NCBI GenBank assembly: GCA_016125225.1
Contig: WGME01000004.1
Span: 372,001-436,000, forward strand
From: a bacterium
GTDB lineage: Bacteria; Planctomycetota; Planctomycetia; Planctomycetales; Planctomycetaceae
Direction: 5' to 3'
Length of the DNA: 64,000 bases
In this document: piece after piece, positions 47,540-57,196 of the stretch
How positions within the stretch are numbered: position 1 is the stretch's first letter
How the letters are laid out: each line of letters starts with the position of its first letter
Program-made: the position numbers and the translations under genes
The notes under the pieces: model-generated
Seen by the model: only the letters and a program-made list of their open reading frames with translations
Database searches by the model: none
Told to the model about the DNA's origin: nothing

Positions 47540-48418
47540 ATGACCCGCAAAGGCATCATTCTCGCAGGGGGATCGGGGACACGGTTGTACCCGGCGACCA
47601 AGGCCATCAGTAAGCAACTGATGCCGGTCTACGACAAACCGATGATCTACTACCCATTGTCCACGCTGATGCTGGCGGGCATTCGTGACGTGCTGATCAT
47701 CACCACGCCGCATGATCAGCCGTTGTTTCAGGCCCTGCTGGGAGATGGCACGCCCTGGGGGATTCGCATCGAATACGCCATCCAGCCACAACCCAACGGA
47801 CTGGCGGAGGCATTTCGTATTGGAGCTTCATTTGTCGGTGACAATCCAAGTTGCCTGGTGCTCGGCGACAACCTCTTCTATGCGCATGGATTAGCTGAAA
47901 CCTTACAGCAGGCGTCGCAGCGGACGGAAGGGGCCACGGTTTTCGCCTACCCCGTGCGTGACCCCGAACGGTATGGTGTGGTCGTCGTTGATGCCCACGG
48001 CCGACCCACCGAGATCGCCGAAAAACCGAAGCAACCGAAGTCACGCCTCGCCGTGACGGGTCTTTACTTCTATGACCAGCAGGTGATCGAAATTGCCCGC
48101 GATCTGAAACCTTCGGCTCGTGGCGAACTTGAAATCACCGATGTGAACCGCATCTATCTGGAACGGGGGCAACTCTATGTCGAAGAGTTCGGCCGTGGTT
48201 CCGCCTGGCTCGATACTGGCACCCACGAGTCACTGCTCGAAGCCGCGACCTTCGTCAGCGTCCTCGAATCACGACAGGGCTTGAAAATCGCCTGCCCGGA
48301 AGAAGTCGCCTGGCGCATGGGCTTCATCGATCAGCAACAACTCGCCGCCCTCGCCGAACCCCTCAAGAAAAGCACCTACGGCCAATACCTGCTCGAGTTG
48401 CTGCAGTCGAGTCGTTGA
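47540..48418 (+). CDS. rfbA: Glucose-1-phosphate thymidylyltransferase
   Basis: 292 residues from ATG 47540 ([18 protein letters not shown]); the track start lies in the repeat element. RmlA nucleotidyltransferase signature [64 protein letters not shown] and [16 protein letters not shown]. Makes dTDP-glucose for rfbB. No Shine-Dalgarno is obvious, as the preceding bases are the repeat element. Confidence 0.96.
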   Translation: MTRKGIILAGGSGTRLYPATKAISKQLMPVYDKPMIYYPLSTLMLAGIRDVLIITTPHDQPLFQALLGDGTPWGIRIEYAIQPQPNGLAEAFRIGASFVGDNPSCLVLGDNLFYAHGLAETLQQASQRTEGATVFAYPVRDPERYGVVVVDAHGRPTEIAEKPKQPKSRLAVTGLYFYDQQVIEIARDLKPSARGELEITDVNRIYLERGQLYVEEFGRGSAWLDTGTHESLLEAATFVSVLESRQGLKIACPEEVAWRMGFIDQQQLAALAEPLKKSTYGQYLLELLQSSR

Positions 48419-48491
48419 AGACGGATGTTCCCTGAATAGTAATGTGTGATGATCAGCGATATTGGTAAGTGGGACATCAATATGAGTTCGG

Positions 48492-49355
48492 CTATCGTCG
48501 ACTAATCAATCGGCGCAGCGGCCACGTCAGTGCGAATCCCAGCCGGTGGCTCAGGGATTGCGTAATCTCTCCCATTTCATCCACGAGGTGCCGTGCAAAG
48601 TGATGCTGCCCCGCAAAAAGATCTGGCAGGCATTCCGCCGGGAGATGTTCTGCAAGTTGGGGGTAGACATCAAGGAGTTTGAGAGAGCGGGTCAACCAGG
48701 CTTGTGTACTCCAGACGCCGCCGGAATGTAATCGATAGCAGGCCATGGGTTCAGGCAGCATGCCGATTGGGCCACATCGAGCGGCGAGGAGACACAGCGG
48801 CCAATCACCCATGGGCATCGTCCGCACCCAGTCTGGAAGTGCTGGCAACATGTCTCGGCGGATGACAAGCGAACACGTCTGAATGCAATTGCCACGGCAA
48901 AGATCAGCGAATGTGACTTCCGATGCAATGTGTCGAGGGTGGACCTGCCCCGTGGGTTGCCCGTTCTGATTCACATAGATCACGGGATGGAAGCAACCGC
49001 TCCAATGGGGGTGGGCTTCGAGGGCTTCGATCTGCAGTTTCAGTTTCTGGGGATTGGTCCAGTAATCATCCCCTTCCAGAAACGCAATAAAATCCCCCGT
49101 GCAGGCTGCATACGCATCCAGGAAATTGGCCATCATCCCCAGGTTGGAAGCATGCAGCCTTGGCTGAATCTGTCCTGGATAGGCTGTGGCGATGCTACGA
49201 ATCACATCAGCAGTACGATCGGTCGAAGCATCTTCACCGATGATGATTTCCAGTGGAGCGACACCCTGTTGATCGAGTGCGCTTCGTACGGCCTGTTCGA
49301 TGTAGTGTGCATGATTGTAGGTAATCATGCACACGCTGACTTTCTTGGTTGTCAT
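48492..49355 (-). CDS. Family 2 glycosyltransferase
   Basis: 287 residues, GT-A fold: VSVCMITYNHAHYIEQAVRSAL, IIIGEDASTDRTADVIRSI and the metal-binding FIAFLEGDDYWTNPQKL. It ends in a long C-terminal region without a membrane helix. The start overlaps the aminotransferase stop by 4 nt, so the genes are co-translated. It probably adds a sugar to the exported polymer of the same operon. Confidence 0.92.
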   Translation of the reverse strand: MTTKKVSVCMITYNHAHYIEQAVRSALDQQGVAPLEIIIGEDASTDRTADVIRSIATAYPGQIQPRLHASNLGMMANFLDAYAACTGDFIAFLEGDDYWTNPQKLKLQIEALEAHPHWSGCFHPVIYVNQNGQPTGQVHPRHIASEVTFADLCRGNCIQTCSLVIRRDMLPALPDWVRTMPMGDWPLCLLAARCGPIGMLPEPMACYRLHSGGVWSTQAWLTRSLKLLDVYPQLAEHLPAECLPDLFAGQHHFARHLVDEMGEITQSLSHRLGFALTWPLRRLISRR

Positions 49356-50572
49356 CTCAAAGAGAATCCATCAAACGCATCGCCCGGAGCAAGCCGGGCT
49401 TCCAGTTGCTCACTCAGTTCCGCGGAATGAGTCATCGCCCAACGCAGAATATCCCCGATTTGAGCGATCATCTCCGGCGTCACAGCGGTTCCCGTGGGCA
49501 TCACAATCACTCGTTGCACCACATCCTCGGTTACCGGTAACAGCAGATAGGCGTTCGGATAGTAGGCGCGGTAAGGTTCCATGCGATGCACGCCCGGGAA
49601 GAAATATCGTCGGGCCAGCACGTGGTGAGCATGTAACACCTGCAGAATCTGATCACGAGTCAATGGACAGACTGCGGGGTCAACATCGAGAACCAGATAC
49701 TGATAGTTCTGTCGCTCGGATTCGTTGTAACTCTGTACCGTGATGCCCGGCAAATCAGCAAGGGCCTGTTGATAGGCCTGATAGTTTCGGTAGTTGACTG
49801 CAATAAAGTCCGACATGCTATCAAGAGAAGTGAGGCCCACCGCCGCAGAGAACTCACTCATCTTTCCATTCGTACCAATGTAAATCACGCGGTCATAACC
49901 GGAAAAACCAAAATTCCGCATGAGTCGCATTTTGTCGGCGAGCGCATCATTATTCGTGACGACTGCACCACCTTCTGCACAGTTCACAAACTTTGTCGCA
50001 TGAAAGCTGAAGACCTCTGCAAGACCAAAAGACCCGATAGGTTGATTTTGATGGCCACATCCGAAGGCGTGAGCTGCATCGTACATCAGTATGAGGCCAT
50101 GCTTATTGGCGATACACTCCAACGCGTCGGTGTCGCAGCCGCGACCCCAGACGTGCACACCGATAATCGCCGATGTGCGTGGAGTGATAAGCCGCGCTAT
50201 CTGCTCCGGATCGATGTTGTGCGTGACAGGATCGATATCGCAGAACACGGGAGTCAGCTGCTGCCATTGCAGGGCATGCGCCGTCGCCACAAACGTATAG
50301 GCGGGGACAATCACCTCGCCCGTCAGACCGGCCGCACGAGTGGCAATTTCCAGCGCCACCGTAGCATTGCACATCGCGACACAATGCCTGGTGCCGGCAA
50401 TCGCGGCTACCCGCGCCTCAAATTCGCGGACCAGCGGTCCATCATTCGACAACCAGTTGCGATCCAGCAAAGCATCGATCCGCTCCTGCAACCGTTGACG
50501 ATCACCCGTATTCGGGCGACCCACATGCAAGGGGTGCGGTAATATCGCAGAACGTAGGAGCGGAGTACTCAC
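49352..50572 (-). CDS. DegT/DnrJ/EryC1-family sugar aminotransferase
   Basis: 406 residues. PLP-dependent enzyme that aminates a keto sugar nucleotide. Motifs: CNATVALEIATRAAG, VPAYTFVATAHALQW, DAAHAFGCGH, and the PLP Lys in FSFHATKFVNCAEGGAVVT. Together with rfbBA it could turn a dTDP-keto sugar into an amino sugar, and the next gene upstream is an acyltransferase that could then acylate it. A specific product such as Fuc3NAc cannot be proved; a ketoisomerase was not found. Confidence 0.92.
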   Translation of the reverse strand: MSTPLLRSAILPHPLHVGRPNTGDRQRLQERIDALLDRNWLSNDGPLVREFEARVAAIAGTRHCVAMCNATVALEIATRAAGLTGEVIVPAYTFVATAHALQWQQLTPVFCDIDPVTHNIDPEQIARLITPRTSAIIGVHVWGRGCDTDALECIANKHGLILMYDAAHAFGCGHQNQPIGSFGLAEVFSFHATKFVNCAEGGAVVTNNDALADKMRLMRNFGFSGYDRVIYIGTNGKMSEFSAAVGLTSLDSMSDFIAVNYRNYQAYQQALADLPGITVQSYNESERQNYQYLVLDVDPAVCPLTRDQILQVLHAHHVLARRYFFPGVHRMEPYRAYYPNAYLLLPVTEDVVQRVIVMPTGTAVTPEMIAQIGDILRWAMTHSAELSEQLEARLAPGDAFDGFSLR

Positions 50573-50584
50573 GTTGGCCCTATG

Positions 50585-51163
50585 TCACGCTGAGGGATCC
50601 TGAAGGCATTGATGCTGCAGTTCTTGCAGACGATTGACATTTCGCGACAACGGAATGACTCGTGCAGGATTACCTGAAACGATAGTTCCTCGCGAAACTG
50701 ACTTTTGGACGAGTGTCAGTGCGCCCACAGCAGATCCATATTCCAGCGTGACATTCGGTAAGATCACTGCGCCGCTACCGATAATCACATGCTGGTGCAA
50801 ATGAATCGGGCCTGAAGTAACCCTGCGATACTGGTTCGGTACTGTGGGATTCGTGAGATATCCTTCCGTAAAATCGTCGGTCGAAGTGAAGAGTGAGACG
50901 CGTGCTGATAATCCAGAGAAATCTTCGAATGTAACAGCACCACCGGCACCAAAGATGTAGCAACCGACTCCCAGGTGAACATGATTTCCAATCGTCAAGC
51001 CCTCTGCACTGGCACTCAACATGCAGAAGCAGTCGATACGGACATGGTCTCCAATGGAAATGTGCTCGCTGCCAAAAATTCGTACCGACCGGTCCAGCCG
51101 CACATCCTGTCCGCAATGACGGAAACGAAATGCCGCGAGTTCTTCAGGAGTGTAACAGTGCAT
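50585..51163 (-). CDS. Hexapeptide-repeat acyltransferase
   Basis: 192 residues with left-handed beta-helix rungs: ISIGDHVRIDCFCMLSA, LTIGNHVHLGVGCYIFGAGG, and VIIGSGAVILPNVTLEYGSAVGALTLV, ending in SGNPARVI, the usual family tail. Acetyl- or acyl-transferase on a sugar or sugar nucleotide. It sits 12 bases before the aminotransferase gene, so N-acylation of the new amino sugar is the best guess. Confidence 0.9.
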   Translation of the reverse strand: MHCYTPEELAAFRFRHCGQDVRLDRSVRIFGSEHISIGDHVRIDCFCMLSASAEGLTIGNHVHLGVGCYIFGAGGAVTFEDFSGLSARVSLFTSTDDFTEGYLTNPTVPNQYRRVTSGPIHLHQHVIIGSGAVILPNVTLEYGSAVGALTLVQKSVSRGTIVSGNPARVIPLSRNVNRLQELQHQCLQDPSA

Positions 51164-51207
51164 ACATCCACCGTGCTGGTCATTAAGACAAGGTCGATTG
51201 AAAATGA

Positions 51208-51837
51208 CTATGACGCCTCGCAGACGAGAGACGATTCGCGGCGCGTTTCGCGATTCTGCAGCGGAATGTGATCACTCTCGCCACAACCGACATCGGTGAT
51301 CTGCGTGAAGCCGGCCTCATGCAGGCGACGGTGGAGTTCTTCACGATCGTACAGCCACAAATGCCCCCATTCGCGGAAGCAGATGTTGACCATCTCGCAC
51401 CCGGTTTTGATCCACGTGTAACCATATTTCTCCAGCCAGGGCTGTTGCTGCCAATCTCCGTCCATATATTGGCGCACGCACTCTCGCATGTCGGGCATGG
51501 CGATTCGCAACACGCCTCCAGGTTGCAGCACGCGGCGGCATTCCTTCAACAGGTTCAGGCCATCCTGCGGGTTGAGATGCTCCAGAAAGTGTTCGCTATA
51601 GATGTACTGGCAAGATGCATCGGGGCAGGGGAGTCCATCTTGTGCGAACCACACGGCGTCAATGTGTGAGAGCGCGGGATTTGCATCCAGATGAATCCAT
51701 TCCGGAAAGTGGATGTCTCCACAACCAAGATGGAGTTGGTAGGGTTGAGGCCGCTTGAGCAAACGTCGCTGAGCAATCCGCCTGCGACGGCGCGACTTCA
51801 TCAAATTGGTTGCGCGTGAAAGCAATGTCAGCATCAT
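51208..51837 (-). CDS. SAM-dependent methyltransferase
   Basis: 209 residues. SAM motif I is [21 protein letters not shown]; motif II/III region [39 protein letters not shown]. Its ATG overlaps the stop of the ABC ATPase gene (ATGA). In characterised ABC-exported O-antigens, a methyltransferase caps the chain and the ATPase's C-terminal domain recognises that cap. The coupling here makes the same role plausible. Confidence 0.9.
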   Translation of the reverse strand: MMLTLLSRATNLMKSRRRRRIAQRRLLKRPQPYQLHLGCGDIHFPEWIHLDANPALSHIDAVWFAQDGLPCPDASCQYIYSEHFLEHLNPQDGLNLLKECRRVLQPGGVLRIAMPDMRECVRQYMDGDWQQQPWLEKYGYTWIKTGCEMVNICFREWGHLWLYDREELHRRLHEAGFTQITDVGCGESDHIPLQNRETRRESSLVCEAS

Positions 51838-53159
51838 GTTCCTTCAACAACGGTGCCAGTCGTCTCAGGTGCGGACAGAAGCGGGATAGCAGACCAGGAA
51901 AGTTGCGGCCGCACCGCGCCAATCACTTTGCCGTACCATTCTTCACGCGAAGTATCGTCGGCGATCGTCAACAGTAACGCATCATCAATCCGCCATTCGC
52001 AGGCAGAGCGATCACGAATCATGTAGAGCTGCAGGCGATAGGTTTCGTCATTCAGCAGATGGGGAGGAATCGTGCAGGTGCAGCGGTACTCTCCGCGTGA
52101 CAGCGGTTCTGCCAGGATGGAATTTCGCAACATGGGGTAAGTATTGAAAACGGGGACACCTTCGGCGGTTTGCAGAACAACGCTGGGGTTCAGCAGCAAC
52201 TGGTCTTCCAAAGCCCAGAAGTCGATCTCCAGATGAATCGATGAGCCGATCGTCAGCTGCCGCGGATCTTCATTGTCAGAAAATGCTGCGATTCTCTTGA
52301 GCCGTACGGCGGGAGTTCCGGGAGCGGTGTCGGGTGTGCCCCAGTGTTTTTCCAGGCAAGGCCGTTGAATGTCTGAGAGATACTGTTGCAGAACGTGACC
52401 GGTTTCGTTGATGTCGCGTGACTCGCCATGATCTAGCCACAGAACTCTTTGGCACAAAGAGCGGACCGCAACGAGATTATGACTGACAAATAGCACCGTG
52501 CGGCCGCTGCGGGCCACGTCGCTCATTTTCCCCAAACACTTCTTCTGGAAAGCGGCGTCACCAACGGCGAGGACTTCGTCGATAATCAGGATTTCGGGTT
52601 CGAGATGTGCGGCGACGGCAAAGCCCAGGCGGACATACATGCCGCTGCTGTAGCGTTTGACCGGAGTATCGAGGAACTGTTCGACATCGGCGAAGGCGAC
52701 GATTTCGTCAAAGCGGCGGCGGACCTCGGCGCGGCTCATGCCGAGGATGGCACCGTTGAGATAGATGTTCTCACGGCCGGTCAGTTCCGGGTGAAACCCC
52801 GTGCCCACTTCGAGCAGGCTACCCACCCGGCCACGGACACGTATGCGGCCGGAGGTCGCCTCGGTGATGCGGGAGAGAATCTTCAGCAGCGTGCTTTTGC
52901 CAGCTCCGTTGTGACCGATGATGCCGACCACTTCTCCTTCCCGCACTTCGAAGGAGACATCGTTCAAGGCCCAGAAATCGCGGGTTGTGGCCTCGGTTTC
53001 GGTTATGCATCGAGTCCCCTGTCGCCACAACTTCCGAGGCCATTGCCGTGCGGCATTTCCCAGGTGATATAACGATTCGGAGAGGCGATAATACGGCTCT
53101 CGCGTTCCAATCTGGAACCGTTTGCTGACACGATCGACTTGTAAGACCAGGTGGCTCAT
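51834..53159 (-). CDS. wzt: O-antigen-type ABC exporter ATPase with C-terminal Wzt domain
   Basis: 441 residues. NBD in the first 260: Walker [15 protein letters not shown], signature [17 protein letters not shown], Walker [13 protein letters not shown], switch VSHNL. The remaining 180 residues form a beta-sandwich Wzt-type cargo-binding domain ([40 protein letters not shown]). It powers export of lipid-linked polysaccharide and reads its chain end. It follows the permease by three bases and overlaps the methyltransferase. Confidence 0.94.
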   Translation of the reverse strand: MSHLVLQVDRVSKRFQIGTREPYYRLSESLYHLGNAARQWPRKLWRQGTRCITETEATTRDFWALNDVSFEVREGEVVGIIGHNGAGKSTLLKILSRITEATSGRIRVRGRVGSLLEVGTGFHPELTGRENIYLNGAILGMSRAEVRRRFDEIVAFADVEQFLDTPVKRYSSGMYVRLGFAVAAHLEPEILIIDEVLAVGDAAFQKKCLGKMSDVARSGRTVLFVSHNLVAVRSLCQRVLWLDHGESRDINETGHVLQQYLSDIQRPCLEKHWGTPDTAPGTPAVRLKRIAAFSDNEDPRQLTIGSSIHLEIDFWALEDQLLLNPSVVLQTAEGVPVFNTYPMLRNSILAEPLSRGEYRCTCTIPPHLLNDETYRLQLYMIRDRSACEWRIDDALLLTIADDTSREEWYGKVIGAVRPQLSWSAIPLLSAPETTGTVVEGT

Positions 53160-53162
53160 GAT

Positions 53163-54083
53163 TCAGATGCGATCTGCCAGGAATCGATCGACACGCAGGA
53201 AGTACCGGACACAGCCGACCGTGATCACGCTCATTGCTGCCAGCGTGATTAATGCTTCGGACAGTGTCGGCGCGGGGGTACCAAGCAGTGACCACCGCAG
53301 GCCCTCCAGAAGGCCGGTCAGCGGATTCAGATGAAACAGCCAGCGCCATTGAGTGGGAATCAGAGCGGATGTCTCATAGACCACGGGCGACAGAAAGAAG
53401 CCGGTCTGTAACAGGAACGGCACGGCGAAACCGACATCACGATAGAGAGCATTGAGTGCGGCCAGTCCGACCGCCGCCATTGCGGAGCAGAGAATGATGC
53501 CCAGAACGAAAAACGGTGCCAGGACAGCCGTCGGCGATAACGGTTGCTGACAGATTAGCAGCATCACACCCAAAAGCGGCAACGACACGAGCAGATCCAG
53601 CAGCGGGGGAACGATGCAACTCAGCGGCAGGCAGATCCGCGGGAAATAGACTTTGGTCACGAGCGCTTGATTCAGCACCAGCGAGTTCGTGCCCTGAGAG
53701 ACCGTCCCTGCGAAGACTTGCCAACCAAGTAAGCCCGTCAGCAACACCAGAGAATAAGGGACACTCGCCTCTGCGGGATGAGACCCTAACAGACCGAACA
53801 TCGTCATGAAGATCAGCATTTGGGCCAAGGGTTGTAACACGGCCCAAGCGACACCGATGAGTGTCTGCCGGTAGCGGACCTTGAGATCACGCAGGCCGAA
53901 AATGACAATCAGTTCACGATGGGTCCAGAGGTCGTGACAGATCGTCCAGAAGCTGGTGTGGCCGCCCCCAAATTCTTGCCAGACAGCATGAGTTTTTGTC
54001 GACGCTAGATTCGGCTCTCGATCTGCGGACATCGGAACTGTCCCTGAGAGCGTCGCGACAGACGGTGATTCCGGCGGATACAT
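53163..54083 (-). CDS. wzm: O-antigen-type ABC exporter permease
   Basis: 306 residues, ABC-2 family. Amphipathic start then six membrane segments, e.g. ALVTKVYFPRICLPLSCIVPPLLDLLVSLPLLGVMLLIC and VLAPFFVLGIILCSAMAAVGLAAL, with the RYRQTLIGVAWAVLQPLAQMLIFMTMF stretch typical of polysaccharide exporters. It is the first gene of the operon. The Met at 54032, with AGGGA upstream, is an alternative start. Confidence 0.9.
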   Translation of the reverse strand: MYPPESPSVATLSGTVPMSADREPNLASTKTHAVWQEFGGGHTSFWTICHDLWTHRELIVIFGLRDLKVRYRQTLIGVAWAVLQPLAQMLIFMTMFGLLGSHPAEASVPYSLVLLTGLLGWQVFAGTVSQGTNSLVLNQALVTKVYFPRICLPLSCIVPPLLDLLVSLPLLGVMLLICQQPLSPTAVLAPFFVLGIILCSAMAAVGLAALNALYRDVGFAVPFLLQTGFFLSPVVYETSALIPTQWRWLFHLNPLTGLLEGLRWSLLGTPAPTLSEALITLAAMSVITVGCVRYFLRVDRFLADRI

Positions 54084-54348
54084 GATCGGTCAACAAACCC
54101 GGTCAGGCTCGTCGCTTTCGGTTGGTCGATAACTCGCGATAACCGTCCATCCGCATTCCCCATCGATCTTCTGAGGACGGGAACTTCCCGGCAGCGGGAA
54201 CAGATCGGAAGTCTGGACGCGGTGCAACAGCATACCGTTCGACGCAACTCCCTGCCAAAACACGGGTTGTGAATTTTTGGCGAAGATGTGTCGGCGTTGT
54301 TGTGGCCAGGCCAGCCTGCCAGAGCCTAAGTCAAGCACAGAGAGGGGA

Positions 54349-55539
54349 TTATCGCTCGCGACGCTTCATCGCTTTCGGGAGTTCGAGTTCGAATTCCCGC
54401 TGCAGTTCCGTGACCGATTTGCCCATGATGTCTTCGAATTCCGACAACCTGGCATCGGGTCGATCGACGCTGAGTGGTTTCTTTTGTGCGTAGTGACGCA
54501 CCAGTTTGTTGTACTGACTGCGATATTTGGTCACCAGCAGCCAGTGCAGTCCCCAGGCATGCCCGTAGGCTTCGGCAGCCAGGACATCTCCCTGAAACGC
54601 GGCGTCCTCGGTAATCACGTCTTTCCAGCCAATGCGGGTGGCTTTCAAAGCCAGCGGTCCGTAGCGATCGCTCACCACCCGTGGCCCACTGGTGACTCGC
54701 GAGCCATCTCCTTCAAAACCGGTGGCGATGCCTTCATTGAACCAGGCGGGCACCGGGGCCAGTCGCTGCAGAATTCCACGGTTATAAACCTGCTGATGGA
54801 CCGCTTCATGCAACGGCGTGTCGAACGTCGCACATTCCCGGAGCCGGATGACCAACCGATTGGAAAGCAGGCTGTAAAATGCCGCGATGTTTTCTGGGGA
54901 CAACCCTTGCTGGCCGGTCACCATGACGGTGTAGGCATCAAACTGCCGATCCGATTCGAAGATCAGTGCCACGAGCGGATATTTGACGGGCGTGGTTTCC
55001 ACGCGGGCCTGTTTGACGAACTGTAGAAACGTGGTCTGGCGGCCTTTAAAGAATTCCCCCGCCTTTTTGACGATCGACTGAAACTGTTTCTGGGATTGGA
55101 GATCGGCGGGTGCCGTCGTGGCGCGAATCAGGGCGATGACAAAGGGCTTCTCGACTTCGATTACCAGCCGTTCCGCGCCGAATTCCTCCTGTAATTGTAG
55201 GACCATGCCTTCATGCGAAATGGGCGTTGGATCGGGGCTGGATTTGCGTTCGACCAATAACGCATCGGGAATGATTAGCAACTGGCCATCTTCGAGTTCC
55301 AGGGCATGGCCTTCCGGGCCATAACCCAGGTGACGGGCCTCGATCGAAGTGTCTGGCTGTCCATCGCGTTGGCGGATGACAAAAGATTCTGCGATCGCGC
55401 TACCGGAAATGATGAACGCAATTGCACATGTGTGGACAGGAAACACGCACCGGCTCAGGAGCAGCAAGTTGCACAGCGGTCGCGATCTGGAAGTCCGAAC
55501 AACGCTCGCAATCTTCCTGTCCGAACGGGATTCCGACAT
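54349..55539 (-). CDS. DUF1570-type exported peptidase-like protein
   Basis: 396 residues from ATG 55539, supported by AGGAG upstream and a signal-like segment (VFPVHTCAIAFIISGSAIAES); the track start extends into rpsD. Zinc-peptidase-like motif HEAVHQQVYNRGILQRLAPVPAWFNEGIATGFEG, where HExxH and a downstream Glu could form a gluzincin site. Ends in a long helical tail (VTELQREFELELPKAMKRRER). Common in planctomycetes, function unknown. Confidence 0.82.
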   Translation of the reverse strand: MSESRSDRKIASVVRTSRSRPLCNLLLLSRCVFPVHTCAIAFIISGSAIAESFVIRQRDGQPDTSIEARHLGYGPEGHALELEDGQLLIIPDALLVERKSSPDPTPISHEGMVLQLQEEFGAERLVIEVEKPFVIALIRATTAPADLQSQKQFQSIVKKAGEFFKGRQTTFLQFVKQARVETTPVKYPLVALIFESDRQFDAYTVMVTGQQGLSPENIAAFYSLLSNRLVIRLRECATFDTPLHEAVHQQVYNRGILQRLAPVPAWFNEGIATGFEGDGSRVTSGPRVVSDRYGPLALKATRIGWKDVITEDAAFQGDVLAAEAYGHAWGLHWLLVTKYRSQYNKLVRHYAQKKPLSVDRPDARLSEFEDIMGKSVTELQREFELELPKAMKRRER

Positions 55540-55741
55540 CTTAGGGCTCCTGTGAGACAGGGGGCGACAGGGGCAGCGGAGGGCGACCTCTTTTAGACTA
55601 ACGCTCAATCTGCAGCGGAACCAGCAGAGAAACGGGTGGTTTCTTCCAGAACTGCAGGAATTGATCGTCGCTGGACGGTTGACGTCTGGCAGTGAAGTTG
55701 CCATCATGCCGGACTCTTTTGTGGTTCTCTAGGCAGATCAG

Positions 55742-55759
55742 GTGCGGCATCGACCGCAC
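55742..55759 (+). promoter_or_regulatory. Small hairpin in rpsD leader
   Basis: GTGCGG / CCGCAC, 6 bp, loop CATCGA, ending just before the GGAG of rpsD. Ribosomal protein S4 binds its own leader in some bacteria; whether this small stem has such a role is unknown. Confidence 0.3.
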
Positions 55760-55772
55760 GGGAGTGAGTCGG

Positions 55773-56381
55773 ATGGGTCGTTACACAGGTCCCAAGGGAC
55801 GTGTGAATCGCCGGTTGGGTGCGATGGTTTTCGAGAACACCGGTGCGGTGAAAGCGCTCGAACGTCGGAATTCTCCCCCGGGCATGGCAGAACGTCGTCG
55901 CAAGCTGTCGGTGTATGGGGAAGCCCTCGCCGACAAGCAGAAGATCAAGTATTATTACGGTATTCGCGAAGCGCAACTCCGTCGCTACTTTGGCATTGCG
56001 AAAGCCAAAAAGGGTAACACCGGCGACATTCTGATGGTGATGTGCGAATCGCGGCTGGATAACGTGGTCCGCCGGGCTGGCTTCACCTCCACCCGTCCGC
56101 AAGCCCGCCAGGGAATCGTGCATCGGCACTTCCAACTGAATGGCAAGACGGTCGATAAGCCCTCGATGTTCGTCAAGCCGGGCGATGTGATCACAATCCG
56201 CAAGCGTCCCAACCTTCAGCGGATGTACCGCGACACCGTCGAAAGCTCGAACCGTCAACCCTGTGAATGGGTGCAGTTCGACGCCAAGGAACTGGAAGCC
56301 CGCGTGGTCGCCCTGCCGACCAGCACCGACGTTTCCCTGCCGATCGAGCTGGGGCGTGTCGTGGCTTTCATGTCGCGCTAA
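55773..56381 (+). CDS. rpsD: 30S ribosomal protein S4
   Basis: 202 residues from ATG 55773, with GGAG upstream; the track start at 55692 is too early. Standard S4: N-terminal MGRYTGPKGRVNRRLG, central DNVVRRAGFTSTRPQARQGIVHRHFQLNGKTVDKPS (the S4 RNA-binding domain), C-terminal LPTSTDVSLPIELGRVVAFMSR. No zinc-binding cysteines at the N-terminus, so the C-minus form. It stands outside any ribosomal operon. Confidence 0.98.
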   Translation: MGRYTGPKGRVNRRLGAMVFENTGAVKALERRNSPPGMAERRRKLSVYGEALADKQKIKYYYGIREAQLRRYFGIAKAKKGNTGDILMVMCESRLDNVVRRAGFTSTRPQARQGIVHRHFQLNGKTVDKPSMFVKPGDVITIRKRPNLQRMYRDTVESSNRQPCEWVQFDAKELEARVVALPTSTDVSLPIELGRVVAFMSR

Positions 56382-56560
56382 CCTCGAAAAACTGGATCGC
56401 TGGCCACGGGATGGATGTCCCGGTGGCCAGAGCATCAGCCGCGTCACCGAGTCTCGCTGCTTTCTGACAGTAGAAGGCCGTTCGACTGTTGTGATGCGGC
56501 TGTGTCGCTTACAATTCCGAGAGATTGGCAACCAGATCGGAATGCAGTCGGGGTCTGATC

Positions 56561-57196
56561 ATGTTTGATGGTCGCTTTCCTACCATCTTGTTATTCGGAG
56601 CCCCCGGTGCGGGCAAGGGAACTCAGGGAGCCATTCTCGGGCACATTCCCGGGTTCTACCATCTCGCCTGCGGCGACGTCTTTCGCTCGCTGAACATCAA
56701 CTCTCCCGAGGGGCGTGAGATTTATCACTACAGCTCGCGCGGGGAACTGGTGCCCGACGAGTTGACCGTGCGGGTCTGGAAGAAAGCCCTGCATGGGCAA
56801 ATTGCCATCTCGCGGTACAAACCCCCTGATGAGTTTCTGATTCTCGATGGCATTCCCCGCAATCAGCACCAGGCGAAGATTGTGGCGGACCTGATCAACG
56901 TCCAGCACGTCATCCACTTGGTTTGTGCCAATGTCGATGCTATGGTCGACCGCATCAAACGCCGTGCGATTCGGGAAAACCGCGTCGATGATGCGAATGA
57001 AGAAGTGATTCGCAACCGTTTCGAAGTCTATCAGGCCGAATCGGAACCGGTCATCAACTACTACCCAAAAGAGATCGTGTCGCAGATCGATGCGATGCAG
57101 TCGCCCGCTGAAGTTTTGAAAGAGATCCTGTCGATTCTGGTCCCCCTGCAGAATCAGTGGTTGGCGGGACTGCCGGATGACCCCTTGCCCGCGTGA
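56561..57196 (+). CDS. Adenylate kinase-family nucleoside monophosphate kinase
   Basis: 211 residues from ATG 56561; the upstream bases lack a clear Shine-Dalgarno. P-loop LLFGAPGAGKGTQGA, NMP-binding segment YHLACGDVFRSLN, FLILDGIPRNQHQAKI, and RIKRRAIRENRVDDANEEVIRNRFEVY, with the Arg residues of the family and a short LID. Transfers phosphate between adenine (or other) nucleotides. Its convergent neighbour overlaps it by 43 nt at the 3' ends. Whether this is the main Adk of the cell is unclear. Confidence 0.88.
   Translation: MFDGRFPTILLFGAPGAGKGTQGAILGHIPGFYHLACGDVFRSLNINSPEGREIYHYSSRGELVPDELTVRVWKKALHGQIAISRYKPPDEFLILDGIPRNQHQAKIVADLINVQHVIHLVCANVDAMVDRIKRRAIRENRVDDANEEVIRNRFEVYQAESEPVINYYPKEIVSQIDAMQSPAEVLKEILSILVPLQNQWLAGLPDDPLPA

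Noticed and set aside
54090-54338. 82-residue minus-strand ORF between wzm and the DUF1570 gene
   Set aside because: No family motif and no clear Shine-Dalgarno; the 265-base gap is more likely a promoter and leader region for wzm.
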